From an uncultured Clostridia bacterium (lineage in GTDB: Bacteria; Bacillota; Clostridia; TANB77; CAG-508): a stretch of DNA of 50,655 nt. Shown here in pieces: positions 42,830-50,655 of the stretch. The translations under genes were made by a program, and so were the position numbers. The first letter of the stretch is position 1, and each line of letters begins with the position of its first letter. The stretch lies in NCBI GenBank assembly GCA_934184665.1, contig CAKPSX010000008.1, forward strand, positions 1 through 50,655, written 5' to 3'. Under the pieces are notes generated by a model. It was not told the DNA's origin. It saw only the letters and a program-made list of their open reading frames with translations, and did not search any database.

Positions 42830-43799
42830 TGGAAAATATGATTTAACTCCTGAGCAATTTCAAAGAAATTTAGGAGCTGTAGAATTAGAATTGTTTATGG
42901 GTGGAAGAAGAGTTGCTGAAAACTATAGGCCATACTCAGTATATGTAGTTGCACAACCAGGAGCAGGAAAAACAGCTCTAAGATCTGCAATAGAAGTAGA
43001 ATATCAATCAGAAACAGCAGATCATCCTTTTGTTGAATTTAATCCAGATGATGTAGCAATTAGACATGAATACTATAGAGAAATATTAAAAGAATATCCA
43101 GATGAATCATATCAGATATTACAAAAGTTTGTGTCACCAGCATTAGACAATTACCTAAAGCCAAAAGCTGTGGAATTAAGAAGTAATATAATTCAAGAAG
43201 GAACATTAGCAAATACAGATGCATATATAAAAATCTTAGATTTCCAGAAAAACGGTGGAAAAGCAGAAATTGGAGAAGTACAAGAAGATGGCACAAGAAA
43301 AGAAGTAGATGTAAGGGGAGGATACTTTATAGACATAAATGTATTAGCAGTAGATAGATATGAAAGTTTATTATCTTCATACGAAAGAGAGCAGGAATTT
43401 AGAGAGCTAGGCTTACCTCCAAGAGCAGTAACAGAGGCAAATCATGATAGTTCATATGATAAAATATTAAACACAATAAATGAAATAGAAAACAGAAAAC
43501 TTGGAGATAGAATAAGAATATATAGAAGAGGTATTGTAAAAAGCATGCCAATACTTGTATATGATACTGGAAGGGCAAACAGCAGTATGACAGCAGTTGA
43601 GAAAATAAAGGAAGAAAGAGCAAACAACAGAAAGGAATTAATGATAAATCCTCAAAAATATTTATCAAGAATAAGTGCTTTAAAAGATAGAGTAAAGGAA
43701 AATGGAACAGAAATACAAATGGAAAAAATAGATAAATTAGAAAAACAATTTATGGCTGAATTACAAAAAAATAAAGAAAGAAATGATGAAGAAAGATAG
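42822..43799 (+). CDS. Zeta-toxin-like P-loop kinase
   Basis: This 325-residue protein has an N-terminal kinase domain. The P-loop is AQPGAGKT (44-51), followed by the zeta-type segment FNPDDVAIRHEYY (from N74), where an Asp acts as general base in zeta toxins, and QEGTLANTDAYIKIL, a typical third motif. Zeta kinases phosphorylate UDP-GlcNAc and so block wall synthesis; other members act on other small substrates. The C-terminal third (about 210-325) is charged and helical, longer than plasmid zeta toxins. AGAGAGG before ATG 42822 lies inside the upstream small ORF. Toxin identity is family-based and substrate unknown. Confidence 0.85.
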   Translation: MYNGKYDLTPEQFQRNLGAVELELFMGGRRVAENYRPYSVYVVAQPGAGKTALRSAIEVEYQSETADHPFVEFNPDDVAIRHEYYREILKEYPDESYQILQKFVSPALDNYLKPKAVELRSNIIQEGTLANTDAYIKILDFQKNGGKAEIGEVQEDGTRKEVDVRGGYFIDINVLAVDRYESLLSSYEREQEFRELGLPPRAVTEANHDSSYDKILNTINEIENRKLGDRIRIYRRGIVKSMPILVYDTGRANSSMTAVEKIKEERANNRKELMINPQKYLSRISALKDRVKENGTEIQMEKIDKLEKQFMAELQKNKERNDEER

Positions 43800-43809
43800 G
43801 AGAATTAAT

Positions 43810-44703
43810 ATGATAGATTTACACCTACATACAACATATTCAGATGGAGCAGATAGTTTAATAGATGTGTTAAAAAAAGCAGAAACACTAAAATTAGAAT
43901 ATATATCAATAACAGACCATGATACTTGTAATGGGTACAATGAACTAAAAAAATTAGATGTAAAAAAATATTATACTGGTAAAATAATACCAGGTGTAGA
44001 AATCAAATGTGGATATGAATCAAATCTTATAGAAATATTAGGATACAATGTTGATACAGATGTAATAAACAAATATATGGATAAATATCATGAAACAAAT
44101 TCAAAAGAAAAGTTGCAACAGAAATATTTTGATATTCAATATGAAACATGTATAAAAAAAGGACTTGTTATGTCAAAAAAAGAAGATGTTGAATTTAATA
44201 ATAAAACAGATTGGGCAAGCATAAAAATATATGAAGAAATAAAAAAGCATGAAGAAAATCGAGAAAAATTACCAGAAGATTTATGGGCAGATTTTACAAC
44301 ATTTTCTAAGAAATACTGTGGAGATGTGAATAGCGAATTTCATATAGACAAAACAAAAGATTACCCAACAACACAAGAAGCTGTTGATTTAGTAAAATCA
44401 GCTGGGGGGTTAGTATTTTTACCACATATATTTATATATAAATGGGCAAAAGATAAAAAGCAACTATTACAAGATATACTATATAAATATGAGATAGATG
44501 GTATAGAATGTATGCATAGTGATTTTAATTCTGACGAAATACAATATTTATTAGACTTTACTGAAAAAAATCATTACTATAGAAGCGGTGGAAGTGATTA
44601 TCACGGAAAAAATAAACCATTAATCGAAATGGCAATTGGAAAGGGTAATATGAATATACCATCTGAGTTAATTAAAGATTGGGTAACAGTGGTTGAAAAA
44701 TAA
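43810..44703 (+). CDS. PHP-domain metal-dependent phosphoesterase
   Basis: This 297-residue protein has a complete PHP metal set: HLHTTYSDG (HxH), TDHD, GVEIKC, FLPHIFIY and GGSDYHG. The family includes nucleoside 3',5'-bisphosphate phosphatases, oligoribonucleases and histidinol phosphatase-like enzymes. No polymerase or zinc-finger addition is present, so it is a stand-alone enzyme, distinct from the EndoQ-like one. The frame extends to 43783 inside the upstream kinase gene, but AGGAG (43798-43802) sets ATG 43810. It follows the kinase by 10 bp, so it may be transcribed with it. Confidence 0.88.
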   Translation: MIDLHLHTTYSDGADSLIDVLKKAETLKLEYISITDHDTCNGYNELKKLDVKKYYTGKIIPGVEIKCGYESNLIEILGYNVDTDVINKYMDKYHETNSKEKLQQKYFDIQYETCIKKGLVMSKKEDVEFNNKTDWASIKIYEEIKKHEENREKLPEDLWADFTTFSKKYCGDVNSEFHIDKTKDYPTTQEAVDLVKSAGGLVFLPHIFIYKWAKDKKQLLQDILYKYEIDGIECMHSDFNSDEIQYLLDFTEKNHYYRSGGSDYHGKNKPLIEMAIGKGNMNIPSELIKDWVTVVEK

Positions 44704-44749
44704 TTACAATTCTAACCAGGTTTAGGTATTAAGAAAGGGATGAATAAAC

Positions 44750-46762
44750 ATGAACAAAAAAATTATAATACCAATAATAATATCAATAGTAATAATAGCT
44801 ATAATTGGAATTACAATATTTACAATACAAAAAAATAAAGCAAAGCCAGATGAAATATGGCAAAAATATGTAACATGTCTAAATGAACAAAAATATGATG
44901 AAATGTATGATATGCTTACAGAAGAAGCAAAAGGCAGAATTGAAAAAGAGGCCTTTGTCACAAGAAACAAAAATATATATGAAGGCATGGACATGGCAGA
45001 CATGAAGGTTGAAATACAAAATATAGAAAAATTCAAAGACTATGCAAAAATATCATATAAGTCAACAATGGAAACAGGTGCTGGGAATATTGAAATATCA
45101 AATAGTGTGAAATTAATGAAAGACAAAAAACAGGGTTACTTAGTAGACTGGAATCATAACTTGATATTCCCACAATTAGGTGCTACAGATAAAGTAAGAA
45201 TAAAAACTATATCTGCTGCAAGAGGAGAAATTTATGATAGAAATGATAATTTATTAGCAGGAGGAGGCACAGCATTATCAGTAGGTATTGTACCAGAAAA
45301 ATTAGGAGATTCAAAAGATGAATCAATAAGCCAAATAGCAGAATTGTTAGGAGTAACAGCAGAATCAATAAATAAATCATTATCAGCAGGATGGGTAAAA
45401 TCAGATTCATTTGTGCCAATAAAGAAAATTGCTAAAGATGAAACAGAATTGAAAGAAAAATTACTTCAAATAGGTGGAGTAAAAATCACGACATCAAAAG
45501 ATAGAACATACCCATTAGGAGAAGCCGCAGCACATTTAACAGGATATGTTCAAAATATAACAGCAGAAGAATTAAAAGAAAATCAAGGAAAAGGTTATAC
45601 AAGTAATAGTGTAATAGGAAAAGCTGGTTTAGAAAAACAATATGAAGAAAGACTAAAAGGAAAAGCTGGATTAGAAATTTATATAGAAGATGAAACAGGC
45701 AAGAAAAAAGCAGAAATAGCCAAAATAGAAGTGCAAAATGGAGAAAAAATAAAATTAACAATAGACTCAGAATTACAAACAAAGTTATATAATGAGTTAA
45801 AAGATAATAAAGGACTATTTGTAGTAATGCATCCTAAAACAGGAGAACTACTTGCATTAGTAAGTACTCCATCATATAATCCAAATAAATTTATAACAGG
45901 ATTATCTACAGATGAATGGAATGAAATAAAAGAAAATGCTGATAATCCAATGATGGCAAGATATTTACAAACATGGTGTCCGGGTTCAACATTTAAACCA
46001 GTAACAGGAGCAATAGGTTTAACATCAGGAACATTAAGCACAGAAGATACATTTGAATATAGTGGATTAAGCTGGAAAAAAGATAACAGCTGGGGAGATT
46101 ATAATATAACAACATTAACAGCATATAATGGTTTAAAAAATCTAAGAAATGCATTAATACATTCAGATAACATATATTTTGCACAAGCAACACTTAAAAT
46201 AGGAAAAGACAGTTTCACTAAAGGATTAAAAAATATAAAGTTTGGTGAAGCAATCGATTTTGGACTAGTGGCAAATAAATCACAATATTCAAATAGTGAT
46301 GAAATAAAATCTGAAACACAACTTGCAGATAGTGGATATGGTCAGGGACAAATACTTGTAAATCCTGTACATATGGCATCAATTTATTCAGCATTTGCAA
46401 ATGACGGAAATATGATAAAACCTTATTTGGAATATAAAGAAAATAAAAATGTTGAATATCTCGTAAAAGGTGCATTTACAAAAGAAGCGGCTAATACTAT
46501 AAAAGAAGATTTAATTCAAGTTGTTGAAAATCCAGAAGGTACTGCAAATGATATGAAAGTATCTGGTAGAACTATAGCTGGCAAGACAGGAACAGCTGAA
46601 TTAAAAGGAGCTAAAGGAGAAGAAGCGGAAACAATAGGATGGTTTGACTGCTTTACAGCAGATGATAATCAAAATCAATTATTAGTAGTTGGTATGGTAG
46701 AAGATGGAAGAGATCTTGGAGGAAGCCATTACTTAATAAAGAAAATAAAACCAATATTTTAA
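44750..46762 (+). CDS. MecA/PBP2a-like class B penicillin-binding protein
   Basis: This 670-residue transpeptidase has an N-terminal transmembrane helix. An NTF2-like MecA_N domain follows (about residues 30-145, DEIWQKYVTCLNEQKYDEMYDMLTEE), then a PBP dimerisation domain (SAARGEIYDRNDNLLA). The catalytic domain has S413-T-F-K416, S472-D-N and K612-T-G. This is the layout and length of S. aureus PBP2a, B. subtilis PbpC and enterococcal PBP5, the class B3 group that often binds beta-lactams poorly. All catalytic motifs are intact. Low affinity cannot be shown from sequence. AAGAAAGGG precedes ATG 44750. Confidence 0.94.
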   Translation: MNKKIIIPIIISIVIIAIIGITIFTIQKNKAKPDEIWQKYVTCLNEQKYDEMYDMLTEEAKGRIEKEAFVTRNKNIYEGMDMADMKVEIQNIEKFKDYAKISYKSTMETGAGNIEISNSVKLMKDKKQGYLVDWNHNLIFPQLGATDKVRIKTISAARGEIYDRNDNLLAGGGTALSVGIVPEKLGDSKDESISQIAELLGVTAESINKSLSAGWVKSDSFVPIKKIAKDETELKEKLLQIGGVKITTSKDRTYPLGEAAAHLTGYVQNITAEELKENQGKGYTSNSVIGKAGLEKQYEERLKGKAGLEIYIEDETGKKKAEIAKIEVQNGEKIKLTIDSELQTKLYNELKDNKGLFVVMHPKTGELLALVSTPSYNPNKFITGLSTDEWNEIKENADNPMMARYLQTWCPGSTFKPVTGAIGLTSGTLSTEDTFEYSGLSWKKDNSWGDYNITTLTAYNGLKNLRNALIHSDNIYFAQATLKIGKDSFTKGLKNIKFGEAIDFGLVANKSQYSNSDEIKSETQLADSGYGQGQILVNPVHMASIYSAFANDGNMIKPYLEYKENKNVEYLVKGAFTKEAANTIKEDLIQVVENPEGTANDMKVSGRTIAGKTGTAELKGAKGEEAETIGWFDCFTADDNQNQLLVVGMVEDGRDLGGSHYLIKKIKPIF

Positions 46763-46776
46763 ATGGAATAGATAAT

Positions 46777-46805
46777 AAAGAGAGCCCCAATAAAGAGCTC
46801 TCTTT
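46777..46805. terminator. Bidirectional terminator after the PBP gene
   Basis: Arms AAAGAGAGC (46777-46785) and GCTCTCTTT (46797-46805), 11-base loop, flanked by T-rich and A-rich DNA. It lies five bases from the end of the convergent 86-codon gene. Confidence 0.8.
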
Positions 46806-46809
46806 TCAC

Positions 46810-47070
46810 CTATTTTTCCATTATATATGGTATTGCTACCATTGTAGAGAATGAAATCGCACCAAGTACATATAATACCAGTGACTTGCAAAACCCTCCA
46901 AGCAGATAGTATCCTGCAAGGAAAGCAACAACACCACTTAGTCCCAGTAGGATAACTGTAAACCAAGCACGGTGCCTGCGCCCGAATTCGAACCGGTCAG
47001 CACATCCTATTGCTAGACCAGCCCAAATAATGGCAAAGGTACATAATGCGGATAAGAGAATTGCTAGCAT
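46810..47070 (-). CDS. Small membrane protein of atypical base composition
   Basis: I do not recognise this 86-residue protein. It has about three hydrophobic helices: MLAILLSALCTFAIIWAGLAIG, then a charged loop (CADRFEFGRRHRA), WFTVILLGLSGVVAFLAGYYLLGG and VLYVLGAISFSTMVAIPYI. Codon choice differs sharply from every neighbour. GC-ending codons and stretches such as GCGCCCGAATTCGAACCGG are absent elsewhere in the window, which suggests recent transfer. On the - strand, AAGAAGGTG precedes ATG 47070 and a promoter lies upstream, so it is probably expressed. An overlapping antisense-frame ORF (46733-46966) has no such signals. Confidence 0.75.
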   Translation of the reverse strand: MLAILLSALCTFAIIWAGLAIGCADRFEFGRRHRAWFTVILLGLSGVVAFLAGYYLLGGFCKSLVLYVLGAISFSTMVAIPYIMEK

Positions 47071-47149
47071 AAAAACACCTTCTTAATATAATTTTATATT
47101 AACACCAAATAGGTGAAATATATTAGAAAAAGTAATCTAATATAAACTA

Positions 47150-47179
47150 AGTATAACACAAAATAAGCCCTATGGTCAA
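47150..47179 (-). promoter_or_regulatory. Promoter of the 86-residue membrane protein gene
   Basis: On the - strand, TTGACC (47174-47179), 18 bases, TATACT (47150-47155). It is back to back with the + strand promoter starting at 47182. Confidence 0.7.
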
Positions 47180-47181
47180 CC

Positions 47182-47209
47182 TTGTAAAAATTTCCATGTT
47201 TGTTATAAT
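47182..47209 (+). promoter_or_regulatory. Promoter of the acyl-CoA synthetase gene
   Basis: TTGTAA (47182-47187), 16 bases, TATAAT (47204-47209). Its -35 is two bases from the -35 of the divergent gene, so one regulator could affect both. Confidence 0.6.
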
Positions 47210-47323
47210 TTTTCTTGCCAAAATAAGTGAAATTGTGATAAACTAAAGAAAATAAAAATGCAAAAAGACAAAAATCAATATGAAACATTAGATTTATGCC
47301 TTAAGGAAGGAATGAAATTAAAA

Positions 47324-49060
47324 ATGAAAAAATTGAATAGTGAAGTTTATCAAGCAGATGAAATCAAAGATTTTAGAGAATTGTTAAATCGTAGTGCAGA
47401 AAAATATCCTAATAATGTTGCATATAAATTTAAAGAAAATCTTGGTAAGCCAAACCAAAGAGTTGTAGAAAAAACATATAAAGAAGTAAAAGAAGAAGTA
47501 GTAGCATTAGGAACGAAATTATTAGAAATGGGACTTGAAAACAAAAAAATTGCTGTTATTGGAAATAATAGATATGAATGGTGTGAAAGCTATCTTGCTG
47601 TGACAACATCAAATATGGTAATAGTGCCATTAGACAAAGCATTACCAAGTAATGAAATAAAAAGCTTAATAGAAAGAAGTAAAGCAGATGCCGTTATATA
47701 TGAAAACAAATATAATGAGGTATTTGAAAACTTAAAAAACGAAGGAAATGAAACATTAAAATATTACATAAACATGGATTTAAAAGAAGATAAAGACGAA
47801 ATTTTATCATTTAGAAAATTAATAGAAAGTGGAAAAGAATTAATTGCAAATGGAAATAAAAGATATGAAGAAATAAAAATTGATAATGAAAAAATGAGTA
47901 TATTAATATTCACATCAGGAACTACAAGTATGGCAAAAGGTGTAATGTTATCACAAAAAAACATAACATCAAATATATTAGCAATGGCAAGAATGTCTAA
48001 AATGTATGACAATGATGTATTATTATCATTTTTACCATTACACCATACATTTGAATGTACAATAACATTTTTATATGGATTTTATAGTGGTGTAACTATT
48101 GCATTTTGTGATGGATTAAAATATATTGCTAAAAACCTACAAGAATACCAAGTAAGCGTATTTGTTGCGGTACCATTAGTACTAGAAACAATATACAAAA
48201 AAATAAGAAAAGGAATAAAAGATCAAGGCAAAGAAAAACTTGTAAATGCGATGAGCAAAATAGCCAATTTCTTATTAATATTCCATATAGATATAAGAAG
48301 AAAAGTATTCAAATCTGTATTAGACCAAATGGGTGGAAAGCTTAGAATAGCATATTTTGGCGCAGCATCAATGGACAAGGCAGCAATAGAAGGATATAAC
48401 AATTTCGGAATTGCAACAGTACAAGGATATGGTCTAACAGAGACATCACCATTACTTGCAGCTGAAACAGATAAACAAAAATGTCCAGGTAGTGTTGGAA
48501 TGGCACCATATAATATTGAGCTTAAGCTTGAAGATGTAGACGAAAACGGAATAGGTGAAATACTTGCAAAGGGTCCAAATATAATGCTAGGTTATTATGA
48601 AAATCCTGAAGCAACAGAAGAAGCAATGAAAGATGGCTGGTTCCATACGGGAGATTTAGGCTATTTTAATAAAGATGGATACTTATTCATTTCAGGAAGA
48701 AAAAAAGAAGTAATAGTATTAAAAAATGGAGAAAATGTATTTCCATCAGATATAGAATTTTTGGTAAATAAATTACCATATGTACAAGAAAGTATATTAT
48801 ATCCAAAAGAAAACTCAAAAGGAGAAATCACACTTGGAATAAAAATTGTATATGACGAAGAATTTATGAAAGAAAAATATGGTGATAAAAATAAAACAGA
48901 ATATAAGCAAATAATATGGGAAGACATTAAAGAAATAAATAAAAAATTACCAATATTCAAAAAAATAAAAGAACTAAAAATTACTACAGAACCATTAGAA
49001 AAAACAACAACTCAAAAAATTAAGAGATTCAAAGAAATAGCTAAAATAAAAGAAGGCTAA
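47324..49060 (+). CDS. fadD: AMP-binding long-chain acyl-CoA synthetase
   Basis: This 578-residue ANL-superfamily ligase activates fatty acids to acyl-AMP and then acyl-CoA. Motifs: the P-loop ILIFTSGTTSMAKGVMLSQKN (the common TSGTTG-PKG with Ser and Ala changes), LPLHHTFE, VQGYGLTETSPLL, GWFHTGDLGYF, and the hinge and catalytic lysine region GRKKEVIVLKNGENVFPSDIE. The frame has ATG codons at 47258 and 47312; AAGGAAGGAATG followed by ATG 47324 matches the ribosome-site style of other genes here. No carrier-protein domain is attached. Acyl-ACP synthetase or arylate ligase activity cannot be excluded. Confidence 0.9.
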   Translation: MKKLNSEVYQADEIKDFRELLNRSAEKYPNNVAYKFKENLGKPNQRVVEKTYKEVKEEVVALGTKLLEMGLENKKIAVIGNNRYEWCESYLAVTTSNMVIVPLDKALPSNEIKSLIERSKADAVIYENKYNEVFENLKNEGNETLKYYINMDLKEDKDEILSFRKLIESGKELIANGNKRYEEIKIDNEKMSILIFTSGTTSMAKGVMLSQKNITSNILAMARMSKMYDNDVLLSFLPLHHTFECTITFLYGFYSGVTIAFCDGLKYIAKNLQEYQVSVFVAVPLVLETIYKKIRKGIKDQGKEKLVNAMSKIANFLLIFHIDIRRKVFKSVLDQMGGKLRIAYFGAASMDKAAIEGYNNFGIATVQGYGLTETSPLLAAETDKQKCPGSVGMAPYNIELKLEDVDENGIGEILAKGPNIMLGYYENPEATEEAMKDGWFHTGDLGYFNKDGYLFISGRKKEVIVLKNGENVFPSDIEFLVNKLPYVQESILYPKENSKGEITLGIKIVYDEEFMKEKYGDKNKTEYKQIIWEDIKEINKKLPIFKKIKELKITTEPLEKTTTQKIKRFKEIAKIKEG

Positions 49061-49109
49061 AATAATAATAATATTTCAAACGTTTAAGTTAAAATGTTTA
49101 TTTATTTTG

Positions 49110-49165
49110 AAAATGCACCCAAAAATAATTGCAAAATGTATTGACTAATGGGTGCATTTTTGGTA
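49110..49165 (+). terminator. Long-loop hairpin after the acyl-CoA synthetase gene
   Basis: Perfect 11-bp arms AAAATGCACCC (49110-49120) and GGGTGCATTTT (49150-49160) with a 29-base loop and a T-rich end. The loop is long for a terminator. Confidence 0.6.
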
Positions 49166-49273
49166 TTATAATTTTGAAATAATTCTATGTTTAAAATGTA
49201 ATAAAATTGGTAATAATAAATATAGAAATTTTGAGTGCGAAGTCTGAAAAGCATTAAAATATTTTGCAATATG

Positions 49274-49282
49274 TGCTATAAG
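49274..49282 (+). promoter_or_regulatory. Possible extended -10 before the (AG)n ORF
   Basis: TGC then TATAAG (49277-49282) with no clear -35. The 13 bases ATATGTGCTATAA also occur in the promoter of the second DUF4143 gene (2071-2083). Confidence 0.35.
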
Positions 49283-49407
49283 ATTAATTTTAGAAAGATA
49301 AAATATAATTTTTAGAATTGGTTTTATAGCAAAATGTGAGCAGAAAAATGTGGAAAACTTGTAGTAAGATGTAGCAAAAAAATCAAAATTCGAAGGAGAA
49401 AATGTAG

Positions 49408-49680
<273 letters not shown>

Positions 49681-49683
<3 letters not shown>

Positions 49684-49724
49684 AAATTTAATCAACGTAC
49701 AAGAGTACGCCTCATAAATTTCTA
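49681..49724. other. Two-part hairpin with AAGA loop
   Basis: Outer arms TAGAAATTTA (49681-49690) and TAAATTTCTA (49715-49724), symmetrical-looking internal loop, inner stem CGTAC (49696-49700) and GTACG (49705-49709) closed by loop AAGA. No T tract. The remaining bases to 49857 show only a possible ribosome site for the last gene. Confidence 0.7.
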
Positions 49725-49857
49725 ACTTGTTTTCCTTGCCAAAATTTAATTCTTTCACAACAAGAAATTTAGGCATAGGTTTAAAAAATTTTTAAAAATG
49801 AAGTAAAACAATTTAGTGTTTTTTTATAAAAATTGAAAAGATTGGAGAGATGGGAGC

Positions 49858-50655
49858 ATGAAAAAGAACAATAGGAAACAGAGAAAAGAGGAGAAAGAGA
49901 AAGTAAATAAGATCAGTGATGTGAAGATGGCATATATAATGTATGGTAAGAAGGTGTTTGTCATACCAATAGTAATAGCCATAATATTAGGTGCTGTTAT
50001 ATGGGGAATTGTGTATAATACTAGAAAAAATAATGCACCACAGGAAAGTGCTAATAATCAAAAAGAACAGATAAATTATATATGGGGAGAGATAAAACCT
50101 GGAAAGAAAAATGATAAAAACTACACAACAGTAACAAGTGCAGATGGAATACAAGTACCAGTCCCAACAGGATATACTGCATCATCTGCATCTGACGAAA
50201 ATTCTGTAAGTGGAGGATTTGTAATATATGAAGGAACAGAGGCAGTAACAGATAGTAATAAGTGGGATGCACAGTGTAATAGAAATCAATATGTATGGAT
50301 TCCAATAGCAAATGTAAGTGATATGTATTGGAGAGACCAGACAACAGGAAAGAAATACGGAACATGGTATAACTTTAGTAAATCTGCAACAACATATGAA
50401 AAAGGTGCAAACCACTCATATGAACCACAAACAACAAGTATAGATATCCAGTCAACAAATTTAACTCAATATTTAAATGGAATGTCAAGAGAAGATTTCT
50501 TAATGGAGATGGAAATTGATTTCGATAAAATGTTAAATAGTGTAGCAACATATGGAGGATATTATATAGGAAGATACGAAACAGGAGACCTAAGCCAAGC
50601 AACGCCTGTTGTTAAAAGAATAAACACAGATATAAATAACCAAACATGGTATACA
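49858..50655 (+). CDS. Membrane-anchored extracellular protein with SUMF1/FGE-like segments (5' part)
   Basis: The frame is open from ATG 49858 to the window edge (266 codons), so the 3' end is missing. A very basic cytoplasmic lead (MKKNNRKQRKEEKEK) and one transmembrane helix (about residues 33-53) come first. An extracytoplasmic region follows with PVPTGYTASSASDENSVSGGFVIYEG, NQYVWIPIANVSDMYW and GGYYIGRYETGD. The YVWIP and GGYYIGRYE blocks recall the formylglycine-generating-enzyme/SUMF1-like domains common in gut Clostridia surface proteins. That match is by pattern and the function is unknown. GGAGAG lies nine bases before the start. Confidence 0.8.
   Translation, partial: MKKNNRKQRKEEKEKVNKISDVKMAYIMYGKKVFVIPIVIAIILGAVIWGIVYNTRKNNAPQESANNQKEQINYIWGEIKPGKKNDKNYTTVTSADGIQVPVPTGYTASSASDENSVSGGFVIYEGTEAVTDSNKWDAQCNRNQYVWIPIANVSDMYWRDQTTGKKYGTWYNFSKSATTYEKGANHSYEPQTTSIDIQSTNLTQYLNGMSREDFLMEMEIDFDKMLNSVATYGGYYIGRYETGDLSQATPVVKRINTDINNQTWYT

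Noticed and set aside
46733..46966. 77-codon - strand ORF overlapping the 86-codon gene
   Set aside because: It crosses the bidirectional terminator, has no ribosome site, and gives a Cys/Tyr/Trp-rich out-of-frame product.
46978..47002. TTCGAA-containing stretch resembling a tRNA T arm
   Set aside because: No acceptor, D or anticodon arms can be built around it, and it lies within the 86-codon reading frame.

Overview
The window is AT-rich, gene-dense DNA from a low-GC Gram-positive bacterium, most likely an uncultured Clostridia lineage of the gut type. Pointers are the strong AGA/ATA/GCA codon preference, GGAGG-type ribosome sites, a T-box leader, an LPXTG-anchored surface protein, SpoIIM, RNase Y, RqcH and an FtsEX/PcsB-like module. 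Genus cannot be decided from sequence alone. Nearly all long genes are on the + strand.

Region by region. 1-3.4 kb: the 3' end of a sortase-anchored surface protein, then two tandem paralogous AAA/DUF4143 ATPases in a repeat-bearing, accessory-looking stretch. 3.4-6 kb (- strand): RqcH, a secreted M23 peptidase and tRNA-Trp. 6-8.6 kb: a consensus promoter and glycine T-box controlling glycyl-tRNA synthetase, followed by an unknown anchored protein. 8.7-14.2 kb: glmM, ftsY, a UPF0182 membrane protein and a DUF5665 protein. 14.2-19.4 kb: a wall/membrane operon (FemAB-like transferase, alanine racemase, DUF1189-like protein, FtsH). 19.4-23.2 kb: degenerate HD protein, EndoQ-like nuclease, SpoIIM, XerD. 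23.3-29.4 kb: ftsE-ftsX, two coiled-coil M23 hydrolases, a CtpA protease and pgsA. 29.4-33.4 kb: greA, lexA, a GH18 protein and an unknown protein. 33.5-39.2 kb: class A PBP, cysS, argS. 39.2-42.5 kb: deoD (- strand), small alarmone synthetase, RNase Y. 42.6-46.8 kb: a small ORF overlapping a zeta-toxin-like kinase, a PHP phosphoesterase and a MecA-like class B PBP. 46.8-49.1 kb: an 86-residue membrane protein of foreign base composition, divergent from an acyl-CoA synthetase. 49.1-49.86 kb: almost gene-free and structured, with an (AG)16 tract inside a short ORF, a palindrome, a strong terminator and a two-part hairpin. 49.86 kb to the end: a membrane-anchored extracellular protein that runs off the window.

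Most of the window is conserved housekeeping sequence devoted to envelope growth and division: precursor supply (glmM, alr), cross-bridge formation, synthesis (PBPs), hydrolase control (FtsEX with M23 proteins), membrane proteolysis (FtsH, CtpA) and phospholipid synthesis. The least explained material is the tandem DUF4143 pair, the zeta-like kinase with its overlapping small ORF, the foreign-looking 86-residue gene, the structured (AG)n region, two genes whose best ribosome sites point to AUU/AUA starts, and three promoters whose -35 element lies inside the preceding terminator. No CRISPR array, insertion sequence, prophage or rRNA gene was seen.
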